Of a stretch of DNA of 64,000 bases, positions 1-8,367 are shown one piece after another. The DNA lies in NCBI RefSeq assembly GCF_013761175.1, contig NZ_JACDUR010000005.1, forward strand, positions 220,970 through 284,969, read 5' to 3'. Every line of letters starts with the position of its first letter. Position 1 is the first letter of the stretch. The notes beneath the pieces were generated by a model, which worked only from the letters and a program-made list of their open reading frames with translations, was not told where the DNA came from and did not search any database. The stretch comes from Nonomuraea soli. GTDB taxonomy: Bacteria; Actinomycetota; Actinomycetes; Streptosporangiales; Streptosporangiaceae. The translations under genes were made by a program, and so were the position numbers.

Positions 1-40
1 ACAGCACGCCGCCGGCCGGGGCGAGCCCGGGTGAAGACAT
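1..40 (-). CDS. possible 5' end of next siderophore-biosynthesis gene (partial)
   Basis: An ATG read leftward at 40 lies 17 bp after the stop of the dihydroxybenzoate dehydrogenase gene and stays open to the window edge, giving 13 residues. In catecholate siderophore operons the dehydrogenase is usually followed by isochorismate synthase (dhbC/entC) and the 2,3-dihydroxybenzoate-AMP ligase, so the position fits such a gene. The fragment is too short to identify and the Shine-Dalgarno is weak. Confidence 0.3.
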   Translation of the reverse strand, partial: MSSPGLAPAGGVL

Positions 41-56
41 TCAAGGGGTCCAATCG

Positions 57-749
57 TCAGAGAGAAGCGCCGCCGTCGACGTAGAGCTCGTGCATGGTGA
101 TGTGCCTGGCCCGGTCGGAGGCCAGGAAGAGCACGGCTTCCGCGACGTCGGCGGGCTGGGCGACGCGGCCCAGCGGGATGCCGATGCGGAAGCGCCCGGG
201 CGAGCCGTTCACGGGGTCGCCCGGCAGCGCGCGCAGCATCTCGGTGTCGGTCGAGCCGGGGGCCACGACGTTGCAGCGGATGCCGAGCGGCGCCAGCTCC
301 AGCCCCAGGCACTTGGTGAACATCGTGGCCGCGGCCTTGGCGGCGGCGTAGGCGGAAAGGTGCGCGCGCGGCACTCCCGCGGCGTTGGAGGAGACGGTGA
401 TGATGGCGCCGCTCCGCCGCGGGATCATGTGCCGGGCCACGGCCCGGCAGGTGTGGAAGACGCCGTCGGCGTTGACGGCGAAGGCGCGGCGCCACTCGGC
501 GTCGGTGAGCGCGGTCACCGGTCCGTGGCACAGGACGCCGGCGACGTTGACGAGGATGTCGATCGGGCCCGTCGCCAGCTCCGCGGCTTCGACGGCACGA
601 TCCACCTGGGCGGAGTCGGTGACGTCGACCGAGGTGTCGAGGTCGAGCACGGTGACCCTGCTGCCGGCCGCGCGCAGGGCGATGTCGACCGCCTTGCCGA
701 TGCCGCCCGCGCCGCCGGTGACTAAGGCATGCCTGCCTTGGAGATCCAA
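57..749 (-). CDS. dhbA: 2,3-dihydro-2,3-dihydroxybenzoate dehydrogenase (SDR family)
   Basis: Short-chain dehydrogenase of the EntA/DhbA type, which oxidises 2,3-dihydro-2,3-dihydroxybenzoate to 2,3-dihydroxybenzoate with NAD+ for catecholate siderophores. The N-terminal Rossmann glycine motif (TGGAGGIG), the NVAG motif, and the Ser plus YAAAK catalytic residues are visible, and the length is normal for SDRs. The longest reading starts with ATG at 767, but that codon has no Shine-Dalgarno and touches the iron box at 767-785. A TTG at 749 has GGGGAG five bases upstream and gives an EntA-like N-terminus (MDLQGRHALVTGG, 230 aa), so I prefer it. The gene is divergent from the FecCD permeases and probably repressed by an IdeR/DmdR regulator with iron. 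An SDR with another substrate cannot be excluded without the rest of the operon. Confidence 0.85.
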   Translation of the reverse strand: MDLQGRHALVTGGAGGIGKAVDIALRAAGSRVTVLDLDTSVDVTDSAQVDRAVEAAELATGPIDILVNVAGVLCHGPVTALTDAEWRRAFAVNADGVFHTCRAVARHMIPRRSGAIITVSSNAAGVPRAHLSAYAAAKAAATMFTKCLGLELAPLGIRCNVVAPGSTDTEMLRALPGDPVNGSPGRFRIGIPLGRVAQPADVAEAVLFLASDRARHITMHELYVDGGASL

Positions 750-766
750 TCCAGCTCCCCGAGTCA

Positions 767-785
767 TTAGGTAAGGCTTGCCTAA
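767..785. promoter_or_regulatory. iron box (IdeR/DmdR1-type operator)
   Basis: TTAGGTAAGGCTTGCCTAA is a 19-bp interrupted palindrome matching the actinobacterial IdeR/DmdR iron-box consensus. It lies just upstream of the preferred dhbA start and should repress it in high iron. Confidence 0.88.
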
Positions 786-815
786 GTTAGATCGACCATG
801 ACGCCTTGGTCAAGC

Positions 816-834
816 TAAGGTAAGCCTTACCTAA
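816..834. promoter_or_regulatory. iron box (IdeR/DmdR1-type operator)
   Basis: TAAGGTAAGCCTTACCTAA is a near-perfect 19-bp palindrome ending 13 bp before the start codon of the first FecCD permease. With the box at 767-785 it makes a divergent iron-controlled promoter region. Confidence 0.88.
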
Positions 835-847
835 AAGAGAGGACGTT

Positions 848-1804
848 ATGCGCTGGACGGGACTCGGTCTCTGCCTCGCCGCGCTGGCGCTGGTAGCTGG
901 GCTCAGCATCGCCGTCGGGGCCCAGTCCCTCGATCCGGCGACGGTCTGGCAGGTGCTCTGGCACCCCGACGCGGGCCAGGCGTCCTCGATCGTCCACGAC
1001 CTGCGCATCCCCCGCACGCTGCTGGGCCTGTGCGTCGGCGCCGCCCTGGGGCTGTCGGGAGCGATCATGCAGGCGCTGACCCGCAACCCCCTGGCCGACC
1101 CCGGACTGCTCGGCGTGAACATGGGCGCCTCCCTCGCGGTGGTCTGCGCGATCATGTTCTTCGGAGTCGAGGACCTGACCGTCTGGGTCTGGTTCTCGAT
1201 GGCGGGCGCGCTGCTGGCCGCCGTCGCGGTCCACCTGATCGGCTCCGACCACCTCGTGCTCGCGGGCGCGGCCATCAGCGCCTGCCTGCTGGGCGCGGTC
1301 AACGCGGCGCTCTCGCTCGACGCCGGGGTCTTCGACCAGTGGCGCTACTGGGACGTGGGGGCGCTCAACGGCCGCTCGATGGAGATCGTGGTCCAGGTCG
1401 CCCCCTTCGTGGCCGCCGGGACCCTGCTCGCCCTGGCCCTGGGAGGCGGGCTGAACGCCCTGTCGCTCGGCGAGGACGTGGGCAGGAGCCTCGGGCTCCG
1501 TCCGGGCCGTACGAAGATCCTGGCCGCGCTGGCGGTGACGCTGCTGTGCGGCGCCGCCACGGCCGCCGCCGGGCCGATCGGGTTCGTCGGCCTGATGGCC
1601 CCGCACGCCGTGCGCGCCTTCACCGGCGCCGACCACCGCTGGGTGCTCGCCTTCTCCGCCGTCGTCGCTCCCGCCCTGCTGCTGGCCGCCGACGTGCTGG
1701 GCCGCGTGATCGTACGGCCGGCGGAGCTGGAGAGCGGCATCGTCACCGCCTTCGTGGGCGCCCCGATCTTCATCTACCTGCTGCGCCGCAGGAGGTTCGC
1801 GTGA
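848..1804 (+). CDS. fepD: FecCD-family siderophore ABC transporter permease
   Basis: Inner-membrane permease of the BtuC/FecCD family that moves a ferric siderophore, most likely a catecholate given dhbA and the FepB-like protein nearby. The 318-aa protein has many hydrophobic segments, the family signature RIPRTLLGLCVGAALGLSG around residues 58-76, the TRNPLADPGLLG motif after it, and GPIGFVGLMAPH near residue 245. It starts at ATG 848 with a good AGAGAGGA Shine-Dalgarno and sits directly behind an iron box. Its TGA overlaps the GTG of the second permease (GTGA), so the two are translationally coupled. The fep name rests on family and context; the true siderophore is not known. Confidence 0.9.
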   Translation: MRWTGLGLCLAALALVAGLSIAVGAQSLDPATVWQVLWHPDAGQASSIVHDLRIPRTLLGLCVGAALGLSGAIMQALTRNPLADPGLLGVNMGASLAVVCAIMFFGVEDLTVWVWFSMAGALLAAVAVHLIGSDHLVLAGAAISACLLGAVNAALSLDAGVFDQWRYWDVGALNGRSMEIVVQVAPFVAAGTLLALALGGGLNALSLGEDVGRSLGLRPGRTKILAALAVTLLCGAATAAAGPIGFVGLMAPHAVRAFTGADHRWVLAFSAVVAPALLLAADVLGRVIVRPAELESGIVTAFVGAPIFIYLLRRRRFA

Positions 1805-2826
1805 GAACCCTGCGCCTGGCGACCTGGTCGCTGCGCGTCCACGTACGCGGGGCCGCAGTGGTGGCGATCCTGCTCCTGCTGCTCGCCGTCGTGTCGGTCC
1901 TGGCGATGTCGACCGGCTCCGCCCTGAGCCCCGGCCGGGCCCTGGCCTCGCTGCTCGGGTACGGCGACGCCACCGCCGACCTGGTGGTACACGGCTTCCG
2001 CGCTCCCAGGGTGCTGCTCGGCCTGCTCGTGGGGACGGCACTCGGCGCGAGCGGGGCGATCGTGCAGAGCCTGACCCGCAACCCGCTCGGCACCCCCGAC
2101 CTCATCGGGGTCAACGCGGGAGCCGCGGCGGGAGCGGTCTTCATGATCCTCGTCGGCGGCGCGGTGCTGCCCGGCGCCCTGGGCTGCGGGTTGCTGGCCG
2201 GGGTGCTGGTCTACGCGCTCGCCTTCAAGCGCGGGGTCGGCGGGACCAGGCTGGTGCTGGTCGGCATCGGGGTCAACGCGATGCTGCACTCGGCCATCGC
2301 CTACCTGCTCACCCGCGCCGATCTCTACGACGCCCAGAACGCCAAGATGTGGCTGATCGGCAGCCTCGCGGGAGCCGGCTGGGACCGGGTCTGGCCGCTG
2401 GCCCTCACCCTGGGCGCGGCGTTGCCGGCCGCGCTGGTGCTGAGCCGGTCGTTGTCGATGCTGGAGCTGGGCGAGGAGGTCGCGAGCGGGCTGGGCCTGC
2501 GCGTGGAACGGCTGCGCCTGGCCCTGCTGGTCGTGGCGGTCGCGCTGTCGGGCGTGGCCGTCTCGGTCTCCGGCCCGATCACCTTCGTCGCCCTGGCGGC
2601 TCCCCAGCTGGCCAGGCGCCTGACCAGGTCGCCTGGCCCCGGCGTGGCCGCCTCGGCCGCCACGGGGGCGCTCCTGCTCACGACGGCCGACCTGCTGGCG
2701 CAGCGCCTGCCCACCGCCGGCCAGCTGCCCGTGGGCGTGCTGACCGGCGTGCTGGGCGGCCTCTACCTGGCCTGGCTGCTCAGGCGAGCTGCTGCTGGAT
2801 CCGGTCGAGGATGGCGCTCGCGCTGA
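1801..2826 (+). CDS. fepG: FecCD-family siderophore ABC transporter permease (second subunit)
   Basis: Second FecCD-type permease (341 aa), coupled to the first through a GTGA overlap. Family motifs include FRAPRVLLGLLVGTALGASG, TRNPLGTPDLIGVNAG and GPITFVALAAPQLARR. The two permeases probably form the heterodimeric membrane channel of one importer. The C-terminus runs about 15 residues past the usual YLAWLLRR ending and overlaps the convergent binding-protein gene by 47 bp, so the tail may be unconserved. No gene for the ATP-binding subunit follows; it must be encoded elsewhere, for example in the siderophore operon beyond position 1. Confidence 0.9.
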   Translation: MRTLRLATWSLRVHVRGAAVVAILLLLLAVVSVLAMSTGSALSPGRALASLLGYGDATADLVVHGFRAPRVLLGLLVGTALGASGAIVQSLTRNPLGTPDLIGVNAGAAAGAVFMILVGGAVLPGALGCGLLAGVLVYALAFKRGVGGTRLVLVGIGVNAMLHSAIAYLLTRADLYDAQNAKMWLIGSLAGAGWDRVWPLALTLGAALPAALVLSRSLSMLELGEEVASGLGLRVERLRLALLVVAVALSGVAVSVSGPITFVALAAPQLARRLTRSPGPGVAASAATGALLLTTADLLAQRLPTAGQLPVGVLTGVLGGLYLAWLLRRAAAGSGRGWRSR

Positions 2827-3742
2827 AGTAGTCGATGCGGAAGGACTCCAGCCCCAGGTCGTAGACGCGCTTGTCGGCGACGGCGGGCAGGTCCTTCCAC
2901 AGCGGCTTGGCCTGGGTTGCGGAGATCTGCTCGGCGCTGTGCCCGGCGAAGAAGACCGAGCTGTCGCCGAAGGCCTTCACCACGTTCTCCTGGGCGACGT
3001 TGACGATGTCCTTGCGGTTGCCGCCCTCCTTGCTGGAGGCGGCGGCCAGCGACGGGTCGATGGCGTGCAGGGTGAACCCGAGCGAGGCCAGCAGGGCGCC
3101 CTGGGCCGACTCGGCGGTGAAGACGGGGATGTCGGTGTTGTTGTCGCGCACCACGACGGCCTCCTTGCCGCCGGTCCGCACGGCCCCCTTGACCTGGGCC
3201 ACCTTCTGGTCGTAGGCGGCGATGGCCTTGCTCGCGTTCGCCTCCAGCCCGAGTGCCCGGCCGAGCTTGGTGGTCAGGTCCTGCCAGGTGGTGTTGTCGT
3301 AGCGGTAGAGCACGGTCGGCGCGATGGCCTTGAGCTGGTCGTAGATCTTGGCGCTGCTGTCCTGGCCGGAGGCGGAGCCGACGATCAGGTCGGGCCTGAA
3401 CTCCACCACCTTCTCCAGGTCCGCCTCGAAGCCCTGGTAGAGCACCTGCACGCCGCGCTGGGAGGCCACCTGGCCCCACTGCTTGAAGAAGCCGCCGGCG
3501 TCGGTCATCGGGCTGGGCGGGGTGGCCTGCGAGGCCACGACGGGGGCCTCGCAGGCCAGCAGGTGACCGGTCATCGTCACGCTCATCGAGACGATGCGCT
3601 TGGGCGCCACGGGCACCTCGGTGGTGCCCGCGTCGTGCTGTACGGCGCGGGTCTCACCTGACGCGCCCGCGGTTTCCTGGGCCGATCCGCAGGCCGTCAG
3701 CACGGCCGCGGCGACCAGTGCCGCGAGTACGGCACGCAACAT
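2780..3742 (-). CDS. fepB: FepB-like siderophore-binding lipoprotein of ABC transporter
   Basis: Extracytoplasmic periplasmic-binding-protein-like lipoprotein (320 aa) that should capture a ferric siderophore and deliver it to the FecCD permeases. The N-terminus is a lipoprotein signal with lipobox LTAC (Cys near residue 18). The VPVAPKRIVSM segment, the PDLIVG motif and the long helix-linked two-lobe layout match the FepB/FecB class. It is convergent with the second permease (47-bp overlap) but has its own promoter with two iron boxes spaced 20 bp apart, so binding protein and permeases are co-regulated although on opposite strands. A ferrous or other metal ligand is less likely. Confidence 0.88.
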   Translation of the reverse strand: MLRAVLAALVAAAVLTACGSAQETAGASGETRAVQHDAGTTEVPVAPKRIVSMSVTMTGHLLACEAPVVASQATPPSPMTDAGGFFKQWGQVASQRGVQVLYQGFEADLEKVVEFRPDLIVGSASGQDSSAKIYDQLKAIAPTVLYRYDNTTWQDLTTKLGRALGLEANASKAIAAYDQKVAQVKGAVRTGGKEAVVVRDNNTDIPVFTAESAQGALLASLGFTLHAIDPSLAAASSKEGGNRKDIVNVAQENVVKAFGDSSVFFAGHSAEQISATQAKPLWKDLPAVADKRVYDLGLESFRIDYFSASAILDRIQQQLA

Positions 3743-3753
3743 GGAGCTCTCCT

Positions 3754-3772
3754 TTAGGTAAGGCTTACCTTA
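3754..3772. promoter_or_regulatory. iron box (IdeR/DmdR1-type operator)
   Basis: TTAGGTAAGGCTTACCTTA lies 11 bp upstream of the fepB-like start. It is the first of two boxes 20 bp apart, suggesting cooperative binding of two repressor dimers on the same DNA face. Confidence 0.88.
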
Positions 3773-3773
3773 A

Positions 3774-3792
3774 TTAGGGCAGGCTTACCTTA
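3774..3792. promoter_or_regulatory. second, weaker iron box
   Basis: TTAGGGCAGGCTTACCTTA repeats the neighbouring box at a 20-bp offset with a degenerate left half. It completes a tandem operator for the fepB-like gene. Confidence 0.75.
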
Positions 3793-3831
3793 TAACGAGG
3801 TATCGGGCGGAACCAGGCACACTAGGTCCCG

Positions 3832-4869
3832 ATGAAGAAGACCTGGCTCCAGATCGCGCTCTCGGTGCTGTCGCTCGCGCTGGCGACGACGCTCGTGGTG
3901 TTCCTGCCGCAGATCATCGGCTGGCTCACCGGCCGGCCCGTCTCATGGGCCCAGATCGGCGCGCAGTTCGCCGGACTCGGGTTCGGCACGATCGCCCTCA
4001 TGACCGCGACCTGGCTGGCCAGCCTGATCGCCTACACCTTCGTGCTGACCAACTCGATGCCCGGCCTCAACCACACCCAGGCGCTGACGCTCAACGCGGC
4101 GGGCAGCGCGGTGAGCAACGTCCTGCCCTTCGGCGGCGCGGCGGGCGTGGCACTGACGTTCGCGATGGCCAGGGGCTGGGGTTTCGCCAACCGGCCGATC
4201 GTGACCATGACGCTGGTCAGCGGCGTGTGGAACACCCTGTTCAGGTTCATCCTGCCCGCGGTGGGCATCATCGCCCTGCTCAGCGCCGGGCAGGTGCCCA
4301 ATCCGGCCGTCGCCAGGGCGGGCTGGACGGGAGCGCTGTCCATCCTGGGGATCGTGGTGGTGCTGGCCGCCGCGCTCTACTGGGACCGCGCGGCCCTCCT
4401 GCTGGGCAGGGCGCTCGACAAGATCACACCGGCGAGATGGAACGCCTCCCAGGCGCTCGACAACCTCCGGCGCGACATCGCCGGCCTGGTGCGGACCAGG
4501 GGCGTCGGACTCTCACTCGGAATGATCGCCTTCCTGGCCCTCCAATGGCTCATCATGGTCGAGTGCATGAAGGCGACGGGAGCTTATCCGGGCCTGGCCC
4601 AGTCGATCGCGGTCTTCGCGTTGTCGAGGGTGCTGACCAGTGCCGTGATCACGCCCAGCGGGGCGGGGTTCATGGAGGCCGGCATCGCCGGAGCCATGGT
4701 CTATTTCGGCGTCGACAACGCCTCCGCGGCGGCCACCGCGCTGCTGTTCGGCTTCTGGACCTACACTATCGAGATCCCCTTCGGAGGGCTGGCACTCGGA
4801 GCCTGGGCACTGCTGCGCAGGCGCGAAGGCCGGACCTCCACGAGCGAACCGGTGAAGGCCGAGCAGTGA
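3832..4869 (+). CDS. lysylphosphatidylglycerol synthase TM region/UPF0104-family membrane protein
   Basis: Polytopic membrane protein (345 aa) with about eight hydrophobic segments and the motifs of the UPF0104/flippase-like family: LNAAGSAVSNVLPFGGAAGVAL near residue 85 and TPSGAGFMEAG near residue 275. Relatives include the membrane half of MprF, which moves lysyl-phosphatidylglycerol, and actinobacterial proteins of unknown lipid-transport role. No aminoacyltransferase domain is attached, so this is the flippase-like half alone. It starts at ATG 3832, 40 bp beyond the fepB-like iron boxes but divergent from that gene. The substrate is unknown. Confidence 0.8.
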   Translation: MKKTWLQIALSVLSLALATTLVVFLPQIIGWLTGRPVSWAQIGAQFAGLGFGTIALMTATWLASLIAYTFVLTNSMPGLNHTQALTLNAAGSAVSNVLPFGGAAGVALTFAMARGWGFANRPIVTMTLVSGVWNTLFRFILPAVGIIALLSAGQVPNPAVARAGWTGALSILGIVVVLAAALYWDRAALLLGRALDKITPARWNASQALDNLRRDIAGLVRTRGVGLSLGMIAFLALQWLIMVECMKATGAYPGLAQSIAVFALSRVLTSAVITPSGAGFMEAGIAGAMVYFGVDNASAAATALLFGFWTYTIEIPFGGLALGAWALLRRREGRTSTSEPVKAEQ

Positions 4870-4875
4870 CGCGTT

Positions 4876-4912
4876 ATCCGAACAGAACAAAGACCTTGTG
4901 CGCTCTTCGGAT
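4876..4912. promoter_or_regulatory. inverted repeat upstream of SARP regulator
   Basis: ATCCGAA at 4876-4882 and TTCGGAT at 4906-4912 form a perfect 7-bp inverted repeat with a 23-nt spacer. It lies between the flippase-like gene and the GTG of the SARP gene, so it could be an operator or a weak hairpin. Function not established. Confidence 0.35.
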
Positions 4913-4923
4913 GCGCGCATAGC

Positions 4924-7900
4924 GTGGCGGCTGACATGGTGACTGGTTCAGTGGCGTTCCGGGTTCTGGGGCCGGTCGAGGCCTACAACGACAACGGCGA
5001 CGAACTCGATCTCGGCGGGTTGCGGCAACGGGCCGTCCTCGCCCGATTGCTCGTGGCCAGGGGCCAGGTCGTCCCGGTCGACACCCTGCTCTACGACCTG
5101 TGGTCCGACGACACCGCCAAGGGCGCGCAGTCGGGACTCCAGGTCTACATCTCACGGCTGCGCCGCGTGCTCGAGCCCGGCCGTCCCCGCGGCGGGCCCA
5201 ACCGCCTGCTCATCACCGTCGCCAGCGGCTACGCGCTGCGGGTGGCCGCCGAGCAGGTCGACGCGCTCCGCTTCGAGCAACTGGTCCGCGCGGCGGGCGA
5301 GCACCTCGACCAGGACGACCCGTCGAGCGCCCGTGCCCGGCTGGAGAAGGCGCTGGGCCTGTGGCGCGGCACGCCGTACTCCGACTTCGCCGACCAGCCG
5401 TGGGCGGAGGCCGAGGTCAACCGCCTCACCGAGCTGCGCCTGGTGGCCCGCGAGCGCCACGCCGACACCGGGCTGCGCCTGGGCATGCACGCCGAGACCG
5501 TGCCCGACCTCGAGGCGATGACGACCGAGAACCCCCTGCGCGAGGAGGGGTGGCGGCTGCTGGGCCTGGGCCTGTACCGCTGCGGCCGCCAGGGCGACTC
5601 GCTGGCCGCGCTGCGCCGTGCCCGCACCATCCTCGCCGACGAGCTGGGCATCGACCCCGGGCCCGCGCTGCGCAAGCTCGAGTCCGACATCCTCGCCCAG
5701 TCGCCCGAGCTGGAGCTGGTGCTGCCCCAGCGCCAGGCCGCCAAGCCGCCGGTCACCGACACCTGGCCGCCGCGTCCCGCCACGCCCGTCGAGCCCCCGC
5801 CGCTGGAGCCCGAGCCGTTCGTGGGCCGCGACGCGGAGCTGACCAGGCTGACCACCGCCGCCGCCCGCACCGGCCGCTTCGAGGTGGCCATCGTCACCGG
5901 CGACGCGGGCGCGGGCAAGACCACCCTGGTGCGCCAGGTCGAGACCCGGCTCACCCGCGACGGCTGGCGCACCGCCAACGGCGCCTGCCCCGACTCCAGC
6001 GCGACCCCGCCCGGCTGGGGCTGGGTGCAGATCCTGCGCAAGCTGATCGACCAGACAGGACCGGGCGAGTACGGCACGCTGCTGGCGCCCATGCTCGCCG
6101 ACGCCGACCCCGATCCCGACGACGACGAGGTCTCCGGCGGCTTCCGCATGCACCGCGCGGTGGGCGGCTACCTGGCCGGGGTGGCGCGCAGCGCTCCCGT
6201 CCTGCTGACCCTCGAAGACCTGCACTGGGCCGACGACCAGACCCTGGCCCTGCTGCGCGCGCTGCCCAGCCTGCTGGCCACCAGCCGGGTCTTCCTCGTG
6301 GTGACCTGCCGCGACAGCGAGCTCGACGACCGCCAGGCCGACGTGCTGGCCGCGCTGGCCAGGCTGAGCCCGGTCCGGGTGGCGCTGAGCGGGCTCGACC
6401 CGAAGGCCGCCGCCGAGCTGGTCCGCGCCACCTGCGTGCGCGAGATCGACAGCCAGGCGATCGAGTCGATCGTCGAGCGCACCGGCGGCAACCCGTTCTT
6501 CGTGCGCGAGACCGTGCGCCTGCTCGACGCCGAGCGCGCCGACGCCGCCGAGGTGCTCTCCGCGGTGCCCTCTGGGGTGCGCGACGTGCTGCGCCGCCGG
6601 ATCTCCCGCCTGCCGCAGGGAGCCCAGCAGATCCTGCTCCAGGCCGCGGTGATCGGGCGTGACGTCGACGTCGACGTGCTGGTCGACGTCGCGGGCGGCG
6701 ACGAGGACGCCGTCGTGGAGGCGGTCGAGGCCGCCCTGCTGGCGGGCCTGGTCACCGAGCCGGGGCCCGGCATGCTGCGCTTCGACCACGACCTGGTGCG
6801 CGACACGATCTACTCCGACGCCTCCCGCCTGCGCCGCACCAGGCTGCACGCGGCCGTCGCCTCGGTGATCGAGCGGCGCAACCGGGGCGACGTGCCCGCG
6901 CTGGCCCATCACTACTTCGCCGCCGACGCCACCGACCAGGCGGTCAAGTACACCAAGCTCGCCGCGGAGCAGGCCGAGCGCCGCTGGGCCTACCGCGAGG
7001 CGGCACAGCTGTGGGAGCAGTCCCTGGCGGCCTTCGAGCGCAAGAGCTCGCGACGAGAGAGCGAGGCTCACCCCGATGCCAGCGAGGAGCGAAGCGGGCG
7101 CGACCATGAGCACGAGAGGTCGGGTAGCGACGACACCCGCGAGCGGCTGCTGATCATGCTGCGCCAGATCAGGGCGCTGGCCCTGTGCGGCGACATGACA
7201 GCGGCCCGCCAGCTGCGCCGCCAGGCGATGGACCTGGCGCTGCCGCTGAAGGACCTGGAGATCACCGCGCGCGTCGCGGCGTCGCTGGCCGTCCCGCACA
7301 AGGGCATGGCGCGCGACTTCACCCGCACCGCGTGGGACGTCGTCGACGTCACCGAGAAGGCGCTCATCGAGCTGCCTGCCGGCGAGCAGACCCTGCGCGC
7401 CAGCCTGCTCACCACGCTCGCCCTGGAGCTGGAGGGCTCCTCCTCGCCCGAGCGCGGCCGCCAGGCCTCGCTGGAGGCGCTGGAGCTGGCCCGCCAGAGC
7501 GGCGACCCCGCCCTGCTGGCGGCGGCGCTCAGCGGGCGCCTGCGGCAGTCCTACGACATCCCCGCCGTCGACATGCGCGAGACCATCGGGCGCGAGCTGC
7601 TGGAGGTCGCCCGCAGCTCGGGGCAGATGGCCGTGCAGGCGCTGGCCCACCTGGTGCTGCTGGAGTGCGCGGCGGCGCGCGGCGAGTTCGCCGAGTCCGA
7701 CCGGCACGCCCGCGCGGCCGAGCAGCTGGCCAAGCAGTACGACCTGTCGGCGCCCGCCGCGGTCGTCGCCTGGTACGCCGGCCAGAAGCTCATGATCGCC
7801 GGCGACTACCCGTCGGCCGAGAAGGCCTACCGCGAGGCGGCCCGCATGACCGCCCGCGCCGGCATGCTCGAAGGCCGCCAGGACCTGCCGCTGATCACCA

Positions 7901-8367
7901 CGTTCTGCCTGCACCTGGTCGAGGGACGCGCCGCCGACATGGTCGACGTGCTCGCCGAGGCCCACCAGCGCGGCGCCAAGTGGACCCTCGACGCCTACGC
8001 CCTGGCCCTGGCCTCCGCCGGGCACGAGAAGGACGCCCGCGCCGTGGCCGCCACCAGGCCGCCGGTCAGGCCCGACTACCTCTACGAGCTCGCCATGACC
8101 TGGCGGGCGCTGGCCGGCATGCTGCTCGACGACCGCGAGCGCATGGTCGACTGCTACGACAAGCTGGTGCCCTTCTCCGACCGCATCGCCGGAGCGGGCA
8201 CCGGGGTGGTCGCCCTGTGGCCGGTGGCGCTGACCCTCGGCGACCTGGCCGTACGGCTCGGCCAGCCCGACGAGGCGCGCCGCCACTACGAGAAGGCGCT
8301 GGAGGTGGCCGAGCGGGTCGGCGTGGCCCGATGGGTCGAGGCCGCCCGCCAGGCCAGGGCCCGCTAG
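4924..8367 (+). CDS. AfsR/SARP-family transcriptional regulator with ATPase and TPR-like C-terminus
   Basis: Large SARP-type activator (1147 aa). The order is an OmpR-like winged helix (about residues 10-100), a BTAD (about 105-250), a Pro-rich linker, a STAND/AAA-type ATPase with Walker A GDAGAGKTT near residue 325 and Walker B LTLEDLHWADD near 430, and a long helical TPR-like C-terminus. Such proteins activate secondary-metabolite or differentiation genes, usually bound directly upstream of their targets. Starts are GTG 4924 or ATG 4936. Residues about 709-737 are an Arg/Glu/Ser/His-rich insert unlike the surrounding helices (see the repeat entry). No obvious biosynthetic cluster lies beside it, so its regulon is unknown. 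Confidence 0.9.
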   Translation: MAADMVTGSVAFRVLGPVEAYNDNGDELDLGGLRQRAVLARLLVARGQVVPVDTLLYDLWSDDTAKGAQSGLQVYISRLRRVLEPGRPRGGPNRLLITVASGYALRVAAEQVDALRFEQLVRAAGEHLDQDDPSSARARLEKALGLWRGTPYSDFADQPWAEAEVNRLTELRLVARERHADTGLRLGMHAETVPDLEAMTTENPLREEGWRLLGLGLYRCGRQGDSLAALRRARTILADELGIDPGPALRKLESDILAQSPELELVLPQRQAAKPPVTDTWPPRPATPVEPPPLEPEPFVGRDAELTRLTTAAARTGRFEVAIVTGDAGAGKTTLVRQVETRLTRDGWRTANGACPDSSATPPGWGWVQILRKLIDQTGPGEYGTLLAPMLADADPDPDDDEVSGGFRMHRAVGGYLAGVARSAPVLLTLEDLHWADDQTLALLRALPSLLATSRVFLVVTCRDSELDDRQADVLAALARLSPVRVALSGLDPKAAAELVRATCVREIDSQAIESIVERTGGNPFFVRETVRLLDAERADAAEVLSAVPSGVRDVLRRRISRLPQGAQQILLQAAVIGRDVDVDVLVDVAGGDEDAVVEAVEAALLAGLVTEPGPGMLRFDHDLVRDTIYSDASRLRRTRLHAAVASVIERRNRGDVPALAHHYFAADATDQAVKYTKLAAEQAERRWAYREAAQLWEQSLAAFERKSSRRESEAHPDASEERSGRDHEHERSGSDDTRERLLIMLRQIRALALCGDMTAARQLRRQAMDLALPLKDLEITARVAASLAVPHKGMARDFTRTAWDVVDVTEKALIELPAGEQTLRASLLTTLALELEGSSSPERGRQASLEALELARQSGDPALLAAALSGRLRQSYDIPAVDMRETIGRELLEVARSSGQMAVQALAHLVLLECAAARGEFAESDRHARAAEQLAKQYDLSAPAAVVAWYAGQKLMIAGDYPSAEKAYREAARMTARAGMLEGRQDLPLITTFCLHLVEGRAADMVDVLAEAHQRGAKWTLDAYALALASAGHEKDARAVAATRPPVRPDYLYELAMTWRALAGMLLDDRERMVDCYDKLVPFSDRIAGAGTGVVALWPVALTLGDLAVRLGQPDEARRHYEKALEVAERVGVARWVEAARQARAR
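7048..7134. repeat. in-frame low-complexity insert in the SARP gene
   Basis: This stretch is purine-rich, with runs such as GCGACGAGAGAGCGAGG and GAGCGAAGCG, and differs from the GCC/CTG-rich coding around it. It begins and ends with similar GCGACGA-type segments. It encodes a hydrophilic, disordered-looking insert in an otherwise helical region. It looks like an intergenic-type repeat captured in frame, but only a genome-wide comparison could show that. Confidence 0.4.

Noticed and set aside
5152..8286. Very long minus-strand open frame opposite the SARP gene
   Set aside because: Gly/Arg/Gln/Val-rich shadow frame caused by high GC at third codon positions; the plus-strand product has clear domains.
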